A DNA stretch of 8,919 nucleotides from JAUIHN01 sp964556075 (GCA_964556075.1 CAZKUV010000029.1:1-8919), one strand, 5' to 3'. Numbered from the stretch's first letter, positions 1 to 6,368 are shown. Notes: generated by a model not told the origin, from the sequence alone. Made by a program: numbers and translations.

Positions 1-1
1 T

Positions 2-97
2 GCTATGTGCTCATCGACGCTTTCGGGGTCATCAGTAATAGGAAGTGGCTCGGGTTGGTATAATCCGGGGTCGTGGAGGTCATGGGTAGGTGGTTAA
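2..97 (+). CDS. C-terminal tail of an upstream pilin-like gene (partial)
   Basis: Reading from base 2 gives an open frame of 31 codons that runs in from the left edge and stops at TAA (95-97). Its last residues, WYNPGSWRSWVGG, resemble the C-terminal end of the next gene, YNAGGWQSWTE: a Tyr-Asn, a glycine stretch, then Trp-x-Ser-Trp just before the stop. I infer that it is the end of a paralogous type IV pilin-like protein in tandem with the next gene. The stop overlaps the GTG start at 90 by 8 bases, which suggests translational coupling. Another frame (from base 1, stop at 61-63) is also open, but shows no resemblance to a neighbour. With only 31 residues visible the assignment is tentative. 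Confidence 0.55.
   Translation, partial: AMCSSTLSGSSVIGSGSGWYNPGSWRSWVGG
59..64 (+). promoter_or_regulatory. Possible extended -10 box ahead of pilin 1
   Basis: TATAAT preceded by TGG (56-58) fits an extended -10 element, with a predicted transcript start near 71, just before the GGAGG at 75-79. I see no good -35 at 16-18 bases. The bases also encode Trp-Tyr-Asn in the upstream pilin-like tail, so the match may be a coding coincidence. Confidence 0.3.
75..80 (+). promoter_or_regulatory. Shine-Dalgarno sequence that fixes the GTG start of pilin 1
   Basis: GGAGGT ends 9 bases before GTG at 90. The ATG at 82 is only one base away and opens an 8-codon frame that stops at 103-105, so the GTG is the sensible start. 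The site lies inside the end of the preceding gene. Confidence 0.6.
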
Positions 98-695
98 GAA
101 AGTAAACGAAGAGTTGTCTCTTACTTGTCCGGTAGAGAAGGAAAATCTTCAACACGGCTTTACAATCGTCGAGCTATTAATCGTTATTGTCGTTATTGCT
201 ATACTCGCAGCAATCTCGGTAGTCGCTTATACCGGGATTCAAGAACGAGCGAACGCGTCAGTCATTCAAAACGACTTAGCAAACGTTGCGAAGAAAATAC
301 ATTTGTTACGCGCAGAAACAGGTGAGTATCCGGTTGGCGGAGCGTCAATCGCGACTGATGGGGCTAGTGCGGTAGGGGTACATGCCGCATCGCCTGAACC
401 CTCGCTAGACTTTAAAGTTACTAGATCTGCCTATAGAGAGCCGACAAGCTCGGGTTCTGTTAATTTTACCTACTGCACAGGTCCAGGGGTGGATTCTGGA
501 CAGCCTGAGTTTATTGTTACAGGTCAAACAAAGTCGCTTAAAATTTACCAATACAGTTCGATGAACGGGGCAGAGTCGATAGCCAGCACATCGCTGACAT
601 ACCCAAACGTGGTGTGTAGAGGAATAGATTTTCCGCGTTCATTATCGTACGGATACTCATATAACGCCGGTGGATGGCAATCCTGGACTGAATAG
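90..695 (+). CDS. Type IV prepilin-like protein (pilin 1)
   Basis: This 201-residue protein would be exported, cleaved and methylated by prepilin peptidase, and assembled into a type IV pilus or related pseudopilus. It has a 23-residue hydrophilic leader ending in His-Gly, then the cleavage motif G^FTIVE with Glu at mature position 5. A strongly hydrophobic helix follows to about residue 47, and GIQERA begins the amphipathic part. The globular domain has two cysteines (129 and 176) that could form the C-terminal disulfide typical of pilins. Another cysteine (12) lies in the leader and would be removed. The GTG start is supported by the Shine-Dalgarno at 75-80 and by the long leader. It overlaps the end of a similar upstream gene by 8 bases and converges with the kinase-like gene 20 bases downstream. 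Major versus minor pilin cannot be decided from sequence. The prepilin class is certain; the role is inferred. Confidence 0.9.
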   Translation: MVKKVNEELSLTCPVEKENLQHGFTIVELLIVIVVIAILAAISVVAYTGIQERANASVIQNDLANVAKKIHLLRAETGEYPVGGASIATDGASAVGVHAASPEPSLDFKVTRSAYREPTSSGSVNFTYCTGPGVDSGQPEFIVTGQTKSLKIYQYSSMNGAESIASTSLTYPNVVCRGIDFPRSLSYGYSYNAGGWQSWTE

Positions 696-715
696 AGTAT
701 AAAGACAATAATCAG

Positions 716-1453
716 CTAAAGTTTTGTAGCTGCTCCACCATTTACGGATGGAGCTGAGACGTAGATGTATTTGGTTGAGGGTAGGTAGGATTCTATTTGC
801 GCGGCCATATTGTCAGTCGTATGGGGAGTCAGTGCGGGTACTTCAACTACCGGTCGATCATAAAGTGACTCGTAAGCGGTAAGGACGCCACTCAGTTCAA
901 GAGCGAGTTTACCCATTGCTTCCTTAGTCTCATGAGGACTAAGTGTTTCTCTTTCGGATGCTTTTTCAAGAGCGCTGTCCGTATCGCCTTTTAGGTGCAT
1001 GATTGCCGTCGGATGAGGGGCCAAAGCGGTAGCATCGAATACTTTTAATTTTTGCTCAGGACTCAGAGACTGCAGTTTGTGTGGTCCATAGATGCTTGCA
1101 TACGTAGCAGGGTCGATTCGGTATGGGTCGCGGACACCTATCACGAGGTTATCTCTTCGGTAGCTGGCTAGTTCGGTAAGTTGACGCATGGCTGTAAACA
1201 GACCGAGTTGCCCAAGCGCGCGGAGCTTTGATTGTCCTTCTGTAGGCTCCATGTCTAGTAGCCATTCGGCACGATGTCCGACGGGTTCGCCTCCCTTGAA
1301 AAGTGTAATGCCATTACTATCAGCGATACGAATATCGGAATCTTTATGGGCGTCACTAAGACGCATGGCCGCTTCATAAGCAGTTGTGGACTTGCCAGTC
1401 CCATCTAGTCCGGTTATAACGATACGACGAAATTCATTGGGCATTGCTTTCAT
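716..1453 (-). CDS. P-loop nucleotide kinase-like protein (thymidylate-kinase-like fold)
   Basis: The 245-residue protein begins with a beta strand and Walker A motif GLDGTGKST (15-23), which binds ATP phosphates. VIGVRDPYRIDPATYA (104-119) sits where thymidylate and deoxynucleoside kinases have their strand plus DR[YS] substrate motif, though here Asp109 follows the Arg (RD rather than DR). PHPTAIMHLKG (147-157), followed by KASERE, resembles the 'P-D-l-x-i-x-L-d' strand and arginine-rich lid of dTMP kinases. It is longer than typical dTMP kinase (about 205-215 residues), with extra C-terminal sequence. It is therefore a nucleotide or deoxynucleoside kinase-like enzyme of unknown substrate. 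The start could be ATG at 1453 or ATG at 1444. The promoter at 1488-1460 would put the transcript start on the first ATG, favouring 1453 as a leaderless start. The gene is convergent with pilin 1 and divergent from the FAD oxidase. Confidence 0.75.
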   Translation of the reverse strand: MKAMPNEFRRIVITGLDGTGKSTTAYEAAMRLSDAHKDSDIRIADSNGITLFKGGEPVGHRAEWLLDMEPTEGQSKLRALGQLGLFTAMRQLTELASYRRDNLVIGVRDPYRIDPATYASIYGPHKLQSLSPEQKLKVFDATALAPHPTAIMHLKGDTDSALEKASERETLSPHETKEAMGKLALELSGVLTAYESLYDRPVVEVPALTPHTTDNMAAQIESYLPSTKYIYVSAPSVNGGAATKL

Positions 1454-1459
1454 TCCATT

Positions 1460-1488
1460 TTTATATCACAAAATACCTAATTTGTAAA
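1460..1488 (-). promoter_or_regulatory. Promoter of the kinase-like gene
   Basis: On the minus strand, TTTACA (1488-1483) is followed after exactly 17 bases by TATAAA (1465-1460). The seventh base after the -10 box is 1453, the A of the predicted ATG, so the transcript should have essentially no 5' leader. No Shine-Dalgarno is usable for that ATG: the adjacent GGA touches the codon. Confidence 0.65.
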
Positions 1489-1518
1489 GATGCTTATGTT
1501 ATTTCTTTTTGAAAAAGG

Positions 1519-1527
1519 TGCTATAGT
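1519..1527 (+). promoter_or_regulatory. Extended -10 promoter of the FAD oxidase
   Basis: TGC followed by TATAGT (1522-1527) is an extended -10 element. The eighth base after it is A1535, the first base of the chosen ATG. No clear -35 is seen, as is common for extended -10 promoters. This again predicts a leaderless transcript, and it argues against the in-frame ATG at 1490, which lies upstream of the promoter. Confidence 0.55.
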
Positions 1528-1534
1528 AAAGCTT

Positions 1535-3187
1535 ATGGATATAAAAACACATCTTGAGGGGATTTTTAAGGGTGACCTCGACACCTCCCCGGAAACACTC
1601 GAGTTTTATTCACATGACGCCAGTCTTTTTGAGCTTCGCCCGAAGCTCGTAGCATTTCCGAAAGATGCTGATGATATCAAAGCTGCCGTCAAGTTCGTAC
1701 TAGACAATAAGGCTTCGGATTCGAGTCTTAGTATTACTCCGCGAGCGGCTGGCACTGACATGTCCGGCGGAGCTATCAATGAGTCGATTATTCTTGACAC
1801 ATCTCGATACATGACAGAAATTCGTGAATTAACCTCTGAATCAGTCAAGGTTCAGCCAGGCAGGCTGTACCGCGAGCTTGACGTCGAAACGAAAAAAATA
1901 GGGAGTATCCTACCGAGTTATCCGGCGAGTCGTAACCTCGCCGCAGTCGGTGGCATGGTAAGTAATAATTCTGGCGGTGAGTTGGGAATTCGGTACGGAA
2001 AGACTGAAAAGTATGTCAGTGAACTTTCCGTGGTTCTCGGTGACGGTAACGAGTACACAGTGCGACCGCTCAACAGGGAAGAGCTTACCGTTAAAATGTC
2101 GCAGGGCGACTACGAAGGTGAGCTTTACCGGAAAACCTATGAGCTCATAGAAGCTCATTATGATGAGATTAAAGCTGCCAAACCAAAAGTCGCCAAGGAT
2201 TCAACCGGATACAGACTATGGGATGTTTGGGACCGTGAGACTGGCATATTTGACCTGACACAGTTATTCATTGGTGCTCAGGGAACACTCGGAATTATTA
2301 CGGATATACAGTTTAAGCTGGTCCCAGACCCGATGAACCATGTCGGTACCCTCGCCGTGTATGTTAAGAATACGGAAAACCTCGGTCGAATCACAGAGAA
2401 AATTATGAGCTACGAACCGTTCGCAGTCGAAGTCTTTGACGACAAGACTCTGATGCTTGGCATGAGGTTTATTTTCAAATTCTTAACACGCATGTCCTTC
2501 AGCCAATGGCTCATGATGTGTATCAGACTAATACCGAATGGCATCGCCATGCTTCGAGGGATACCGAAACTTGTCCTGTTAATCGAATTTGATGGTAAGG
2601 ACCAAGAAGAAGTTAATAGGCGTGTTCACGAAGCAAGGGTTGGGCTTAGTGAATTTAAGAACATTAATTATATGGAAGAAGCTAACACCTTCGCGAAGGC
2701 TGACAAGTTCTGGAAAATGCGTCAGGAAAGCTTTAATTTGCTCCGTCAGAATGTTAAAGATCGTCACACCGCTCCTTATATCGATGATTTCGTTGTTCCA
2801 CTCGATAAAATGGAGGAACTCTTGCCAGCAGTTGAGGGGGTTATAAAGAAGTACGATTTGATGGGTACGATTGCCGGACATCTCGGAGATGGAAATTTCC
2901 ATGTGATTCCGCTCATGAAGATTGAAGATCCAGAAGAACGAGCGAAGATCGAGCCGTCTATGAAGGAAGTATATGACATAGTGCTAAAGCTTGGCGGATC
3001 ACTCTCTGGAGAGCATAACGATGGAATGGTACGTGGTCCATGGCTCGAACGGATGTACGGTCCAACTATTCTTGGCTATATGCGGGAAATTAAACAGCTA
3101 TATGACCCTCAAAATATTTTCAATCCGAACAAAAAGACCGACGCGGATTGGGATTTTAGCTTTGGTCATATCAGGCATAGTTTCTAG
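1535..3187 (+). CDS. FAD-linked oxidase of the GlcD/D-lactate dehydrogenase family
   Basis: This 550-residue flavoprotein is expected to oxidise a 2-hydroxy acid such as D-lactate or glycolate using bound FAD. Residues about 35-265 form the PCMH-type FAD-binding domain, with PRAAGTDMSGGAI (69-81), GGMVSNNSGGE (139-149) and IGAQGTLGIITDIQF (246-260). The rest is the FAD-oxidase C-terminal domain, with DDFVVP (417-422), GHLGDGNFHV (448-457) and GEHNDGMVRG (492-501), then a DPQNIFNPNKK ending like the usual 'DPxxxxNPGK'. The family's more usual GEHG[IDV]G is GEHNDG here. There is no C-terminal iron-sulfur domain, so it is the short single-module form. The start at 1535 is chosen because the domain begins soon after it and an extended -10 box lies just ahead. 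A start at 1490 would add 15 residues. The family is secure, the substrate unknown, and no dedicated electron acceptor is encoded nearby. Confidence 0.9.
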   Translation: MDIKTHLEGIFKGDLDTSPETLEFYSHDASLFELRPKLVAFPKDADDIKAAVKFVLDNKASDSSLSITPRAAGTDMSGGAINESIILDTSRYMTEIRELTSESVKVQPGRLYRELDVETKKIGSILPSYPASRNLAAVGGMVSNNSGGELGIRYGKTEKYVSELSVVLGDGNEYTVRPLNREELTVKMSQGDYEGELYRKTYELIEAHYDEIKAAKPKVAKDSTGYRLWDVWDRETGIFDLTQLFIGAQGTLGIITDIQFKLVPDPMNHVGTLAVYVKNTENLGRITEKIMSYEPFAVEVFDDKTLMLGMRFIFKFLTRMSFSQWLMMCIRLIPNGIAMLRGIPKLVLLIEFDGKDQEEVNRRVHEARVGLSEFKNINYMEEANTFAKADKFWKMRQESFNLLRQNVKDRHTAPYIDDFVVPLDKMEELLPAVEGVIKKYDLMGTIAGHLGDGNFHVIPLMKIEDPEERAKIEPSMKEVYDIVLKLGGSLSGEHNDGMVRGPWLERMYGPTILGYMREIKQLYDPQNIFNPNKKTDADWDFSFGHIRHSF

Positions 3188-3222
3188 CCGGCTGTACTTT
3201 ATTGTTAAGGCTGGGTAGCTGC

Positions 3223-3240
3223 TATAGAATTAATTCTATA
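3223..3240 (+). promoter_or_regulatory. 18-base perfect palindrome containing the -10 box of pilin 2
   Basis: TATAGAATTAATTCTATA is identical to its own reverse complement and ends directly before the ATG at 3241. Its left half provides a -10 box, TATAGA, preceded by TGC (3220-3222), with a weak TTGTTA at 3202-3207. Transcription would start near 3235, leaving about six leader bases and no Shine-Dalgarno. The symmetry would suit a homodimeric regulator covering the -10 region, but that is inference. Confidence 0.5.
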
Positions 3241-3780
3241 ATGCTTAAGCTAAAGAACTTCAGGGGCTCGCGGCACGGTTTTACAATCGTTGAGCTGTTA
3301 ATCGTAATAGTGGTCATCGCAATCCTGGCTGCAATCTCGGTTGTCGCATATTCAGGCATACAGGCTAGAGCTCGCGATACCATTCGAAAACAGGACTTAG
3401 CAGCCTTAGCTAAGGCAACGCAGCTCTACGCCGTTGATAACGGTGGGGATAAGGCGGAATACAGATGCGGTATGGAAATGACAGGCTATTGGGGCAATGG
3501 ATGGTTACACCAAGACTACGACGGAGCCGGCCCAGGAGTCTCCATTAATGACTGCCTGATGAACTCTGGATATCTTACGAAAGTGCTGCGAGACCCTTCA
3601 GGCGTTGATGAATGTATCGGAGTGACATGCTTCGCGTATATGAAGGTGAGTTGTCCATCTGGTACCTGGTATCTCGCCCATCTGGAAACTTTGCCCCAGG
3701 ATACTACACTCACAGATGATAAATGCATCCCAGATTGGGATTCTACGTATGGAATGAATTATGCTGTACGGGTGCAATGA
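3241..3780 (+). CDS. Type IV prepilin-like protein, six cysteines (pilin 2)
   Basis: This is a 179-residue prepilin with a 13-residue basic leader (MLKLKNFRGSRHG), cleavage before FTIVE, Glu at mature position 5 and the same hydrophobic helix as pilin 1. After GIQARARD the sequence DTIRKQDLAALAKATQLYA continues the amphipathic helix. The head domain is unlike that of pilin 1 and carries six cysteines (76, 105, 125, 130, 138, 162), enough for three disulfides. The stretch YMKVSCPSGTWYLAHLE (133-149) looks like the central beta-sheet of a pilin head. The start is the ATG at 3241: an upstream TTG at 3202 would add 13 residues across the promoter and give an atypical leader. It stands alone between the FAD oxidase and dnaJ and probably has its own promoter. 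The prepilin class is secure; whether it is the major pilin, a minor pilin or an adhesin is not visible. Confidence 0.9.
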   Translation: MLKLKNFRGSRHGFTIVELLIVIVVIAILAAISVVAYSGIQARARDTIRKQDLAALAKATQLYAVDNGGDKAEYRCGMEMTGYWGNGWLHQDYDGAGPGVSINDCLMNSGYLTKVLRDPSGVDECIGVTCFAYMKVSCPSGTWYLAHLETLPQDTTLTDDKCIPDWDSTYGMNYAVRVQ

Positions 3781-3812
3781 TTCCGTTTGTTCTCTCGACA
3801 AGTCAAAGCATC

Positions 3813-3845
3813 AAACTAGCACTCTTTACATTTGAGTGCTAGTTT
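3813..3845 (+). promoter_or_regulatory. CIRCE operator (HrcA binding site) ahead of dnaJ
   Basis: AAACTAGCACTC (3813-3824), a nine-base spacer (3825-3833), then GAGTGCTAGTTT (3834-3845): a perfect inverted repeat with 12-base arms. The core TAGCACTC-N9-GAGTGCTA matches the known CIRCE consensus TTAGCACTC-N9-GAGTGCTAA, with C in place of the outer T. CIRCE is bound by the HrcA repressor, which is released on heat shock. HrcA itself is not encoded in this window. Confidence 0.93.
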
Positions 3846-3853
3846 TCTATACT
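3825..3853 (+). promoter_or_regulatory. Promoter of dnaJ embedded in CIRCE
   Basis: TTTACA (3825-3830) and TATACT (3848-3853) are 17 bases apart. The -35 box lies inside the nine-base CIRCE spacer, so a bound HrcA dimer would directly block RNA polymerase. The transcript start is predicted at about 3860-3862, giving zero to two leader bases before the ATG. Confidence 0.75.
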
Positions 3854-3861
3854 GGTAACAG

Positions 3862-4974
3862 ATGTCGAAACGTGATTACTACGAAGTACTGGGTGTTCCG
3901 AAAACAGCAAGCGCCGACGAGATAAAAAAGGCGTATAGGCGACTTGCGGTTAAGTATCATCCAGATAAAGACGGGGGTGACGAATCGAAATTTAAAGAGA
4001 TAAACGAAGCCTATGAAGTGCTTAAAGACCCGTCTAAACGTCAACGCTACGATCAGTTTGGTCATGCGGGGGTAGGTGGCGGACCTGCCGGACATGCTGG
4101 TGGTCCGAATCCTTTCGAAGGATTTGCTGGATTTGATGGTCAAAATATCCACTTCGATTTCGGAGATGGAGGTCTGGGTGATATCTTCAGTCAGTTCTTC
4201 GGTGGGTCTAGCAGCTCTAGACAGCGACGCCAAAGACGCGGTCGAGACATTGAAGTTGCGGTCAACCTAGAGTTCGAGGAGGCTATCTTCGGTACCGAAA
4301 AAACCCTTGGCATCCGAATGGAAGAGGAGTGCTCGCATTGCAAGGGGACAACTGTTGAACCCGGTCACAGCATGAAAACGTGTCCGGACTGTAAGGGCGC
4401 TGGCCAGCAAGCCAAGGTAATGAATACCGTATTTGGTCAGATTCAACAGACAGTTGTCTGTTCGACTTGCGAAGGGGCTGGACGCGTACCCGAAAAAGCG
4501 TGTACTGTCTGTCGTGGTCGGGGTACCGTACAAAGCGAAAACAAGGTTACAGTCAAAATTCCAGCAGGTATCAATGACGGAGCGACAATTCGTCTAACGG
4601 AGCGTGGTGAGGCGATAGCTGGCGGTCCGCGAGGAGATCTCTATGTCCACGTTCAAGTAAAGCCTCATAAGCAATTCACGCGAAGGGGAAACGATATCTT
4701 ATCAGAAGAAAAAGTAGATATGGTTGACGCAGCCTTGGGCACTGAAATTGATGTAGAAACGGTTGACGGACCGATTCGAATGAAAGTTCCTGCCGGCACT
4801 CAGTCCGGGACAGAGTTTAAACTGAGCGGACACGGCGTACCTCATCTTCGAAGCAGTTCCCGTGGCGCCCATATAGTACGTCTCATCGTAGTGACTCCAA
4901 CAAAACTTTCGAAGAAACAGAAAGACCTCCTGAAGCAACTGAAAGAAGCTAAAGGAAGTCTTTTCGGACTGTAA
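3862..4974 (+). CDS. dnaJ: Class I J-domain co-chaperone DnaJ
   Basis: DnaJ (370 residues) stimulates the ATPase of DnaK and delivers unfolded proteins to it in the cytoplasm. The J domain spans about 5-66, with HPD at 33-35 and the KRQRYDQFG end of helix IV. A Gly/Phe-rich linker runs from about 68 to 115. An Arg-rich patch (RQRRQRRGR, 120-128) precedes the substrate-binding domain. Four zinc-binding CxxC pairs lie at Cys157/160, 174/177, 200/203 and 214/217, forming the class I zinc finger. The C-terminal domains extend to LFGL. Length and order are normal for the family. No dnaK, grpE or hrcA is next to it, so it is a separate transcription unit, with regulation supplied by its own CIRCE element. 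Apart from the promoter-to-ATG distance there is no usable ribosome binding site. Confidence 0.97.
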   Translation: MSKRDYYEVLGVPKTASADEIKKAYRRLAVKYHPDKDGGDESKFKEINEAYEVLKDPSKRQRYDQFGHAGVGGGPAGHAGGPNPFEGFAGFDGQNIHFDFGDGGLGDIFSQFFGGSSSSRQRRQRRGRDIEVAVNLEFEEAIFGTEKTLGIRMEEECSHCKGTTVEPGHSMKTCPDCKGAGQQAKVMNTVFGQIQQTVVCSTCEGAGRVPEKACTVCRGRGTVQSENKVTVKIPAGINDGATIRLTERGEAIAGGPRGDLYVHVQVKPHKQFTRRGNDILSEEKVDMVDAALGTEIDVETVDGPIRMKVPAGTQSGTEFKLSGHGVPHLRSSSRGAHIVRLIVVTPTKLSKKQKDLLKQLKEAKGSLFGL

Positions 4975-4982
4975 ATCCCTCT

Positions 4983-5011
4983 TTGACATACCATTATTAA
5001 TCTGTTATAAT
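4983..5011 (+). promoter_or_regulatory. Fully consensus promoter of the mur ligase-rimB-rimK operon
   Basis: TTGACA (4983-4988), 17 bases, TATAAT (5006-5011): every base of both hexamers and the spacer length match the bacterial sigma70 consensus. It is the best promoter in the window and begins only nine bases after the dnaJ stop. The seventh base after the -10 box is 5018, the A of an ATG that is not in frame with the Mur ligase. Confidence 0.85.
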
Positions 5012-5017
5012 TAACAG

Positions 5018-5167
5018 ATGGAATGCCATGTATCCACATGGCGAGCTTTGCCCTTGGCACTGTCAATTCTACTACGCACATTGTATTGTAGGCATAAGCA
5101 TGAAGATACCAATCATATCCGTTACAGGCACAAAGGGCAAGACGACTACGGTGGCGCTTATTGCTGA
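5018..5167 (+). other. Possible leaderless 49-residue upstream ORF
   Basis: An ATG lies exactly at the predicted transcript start. It opens a 49-codon frame (MECHVSTWRALPLALSILLR...) that ends at TGA 5165-5167, overlapping the first 68 bases of the Mur ligase gene in another frame. There is a short hydrophobic stretch but no recognisable domain. It could be a translated leader peptide, since other first genes here start in just this way. It could equally be an accident. Confidence 0.25.
5025..5042 (+). other. Small hairpin in the operon leader
   Basis: GCCATG (5025-5030) and CATGGC (5037-5042) form a perfect six-base-pair stem around a six-base loop, near the 5' end of the predicted mRNA. 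It also covers the in-frame ATG at 5028. It may stabilise the mRNA or hide that start codon. No known riboswitch is recognised. Confidence 0.35.
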
Positions 5168-6368
5168 TGTGCTTTTGAAACTAGGCCGTGATGTTCTGAA
5201 GGTAGATACAACTGGGCATTTCGTAAACGGTCAGCGAAAGAGTACGGTAGATAATTCGAGAACCGTTTGGGGAGTTGTACCTACCATTGGTCCTGGACGA
5301 TACCTTTACGAATTCCATGGGGGTAATCTATCAAGCGAATTCGGCTTGGCTGTACTTGAGTGCGCGCTAGGTTCAAGCTCTCCCTTCGGGCTAGGATACC
5401 GTAGACACAAGGTAGGCGTCTTCCTGAATGTATATGAAGATCATATGGGGACATCGAGTCGATTGCCAAGTAAAGAGGCTATTGCCGAAGCTAAGCAGTT
5501 CATCTTCTCGCGACTCAATAGGGACGGAGGATGGGCGGTATTCAACGCCGACGACGAACTGGTCGTAAGTAAATTGTATAAGGTTCCAAAAACGTGCACG
5601 CTACTCCCTGTTGGAATCGACTTTACGTACTACGATATTGATGCACATCTCGATGCGGGCGGCGCGTGCGTGTCTCTAGATGGAAAGAACATCGTGTTGA
5701 ATCGGGCTGGAAAACAGATAATCTTAGCTGATATCGATGCAATACCCTGGAGCTTCCATGGCAGGTATGTACCCTCAATACAAAATCTGATGGCTGCAGC
5801 GGCTGCGGTAATCGCCGAGAATGATGGGGATGTACCTAAGGGTCTGAGGACTGCACTGGAAAGCACCCGCCTTGATCCTTATGGAGGCAAACTCACGCTG
5901 CTACGAAACGGGAATAACGTCACAATTCTAGCTGACTCGGCACACGAGAAGGTGTCCCTCAGTCTCATTGGCGAGCTCGCGCACACATTGACCTCGAACG
6001 AGGGCAGAGTCATCGGTGTAGTTAGGATTGCACATGATCGAACCGACGAAATGATGCGAGAAACAGCCCATGACATCGCCCAGCACTACGACGAATTCGT
6101 TATATTTGATAAAATCGACGGGTACTGGCGACAACCTTCGGAAAAGAATCGTCGTTTCCCTGAGGTAGTCGGTAGGACATCGGAGATCTTCTCGAATGCA
6201 CTCGCGGAAAAGACCGATAAAGTGACGAGAGTTGTCAGAGAAGATGAAGCAATCGCGTATGCTTCTACAATTGCTCGACCAGGAGACGTAGTTGTAGCAA
6301 TAGTAAACGATAATCTTGAACGATCGATTGGTTTCATAAAGGAGAAATTTTATGCCGACTTTATCTAA
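5100..6368 (+). CDS. Mur ligase-family peptide ligase, cyanophycin-synthetase-like (C-terminal half)
   Basis: This 422-residue ATP-dependent ligase should activate a carboxylate as an acyl phosphate and join it to an amino group. The P-loop TGTKGKTTT (9-17), LECALG (86-91, with the conserved Glu), NVYEDHMG (110-117), FNADDE (148-153) and FHGRYVPSIQNLMAAAA (219-235) define the central Mur domain. DSAHEKVSL (279-287) opens the C-terminal Mur domain. The later pattern DRTDEMMRE and the acidic, PGD-containing end resemble the Mur half of cyanophycin synthetase more than MurC-F. There is no UDP-MurNAc-binding N-terminal domain. ATG 5100 is chosen because the P-loop starts at residue 9, as in the family, with AGG 7 bases upstream. 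A start at 5028 would add 24 Cys/His/aromatic-rich residues. Its 3' end overlaps the rimB-like gene by 17 bases, and rimK follows, so it probably acts with RimK. The fold is secure; the substrate is unknown. Confidence 0.85.
   Translation: MKIPIISVTGTKGKTTTVALIADVLLKLGRDVLKVDTTGHFVNGQRKSTVDNSRTVWGVVPTIGPGRYLYEFHGGNLSSEFGLAVLECALGSSSPFGLGYRRHKVGVFLNVYEDHMGTSSRLPSKEAIAEAKQFIFSRLNRDGGWAVFNADDELVVSKLYKVPKTCTLLPVGIDFTYYDIDAHLDAGGACVSLDGKNIVLNRAGKQIILADIDAIPWSFHGRYVPSIQNLMAAAAAVIAENDGDVPKGLRTALESTRLDPYGGKLTLLRNGNNVTILADSAHEKVSLSLIGELAHTLTSNEGRVIGVVRIAHDRTDEMMRETAHDIAQHYDEFVIFDKIDGYWRQPSEKNRRFPEVVGRTSEIFSNALAEKTDKVTRVVREDEAIAYASTIARPGDVVVAIVNDNLERSIGFIKEKFYADFI
6338..6344 (+). promoter_or_regulatory. 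Strong Shine-Dalgarno of the rimB-like gene
   Basis: AAAGGAG sits seven bases before the ATG at 6352, inside the coding end of the Mur ligase. It fixes the start and implies ribosome entry or re-initiation within a polycistronic mRNA. Confidence 0.8.

Noticed and set aside
713..732. Hairpin CAGCTA/TAGCTG between pilin 1 and the kinase gene as a bidirectional terminator
   Set aside because: The stem is only six weak base pairs with an eight-base loop and no T-tract on either side.
1188..1379. Other long open frames on the opposite or shifted strand, such as 1188-1379 (+) and 5928-6431 (-)
   Set aside because: They lie fully or largely inside well-supported genes and show no domain, start signal or family motif.
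1490..1534. N-terminal extension of the FAD oxidase from ATG 1490
   Set aside because: It would place the start upstream of the extended -10 box at 1519-1527, adds 15 residues not typical of the family, and has no Shine-Dalgarno.
3202..3240. TTG start for pilin 2 at 3202
   Set aside because: It would run across the palindromic promoter region and give an unusual leader; ATG 3241 gives a normal short basic prepilin leader.
5028..5099. ATG 5028 as start of the Mur ligase
   Set aside because: The added 24 residues are rich in Cys, His and aromatics and unlike Mur ligases, which begin near the P-loop. The codon is also inside a hairpin. Not fully excluded, so the conflict is reported as a finding.
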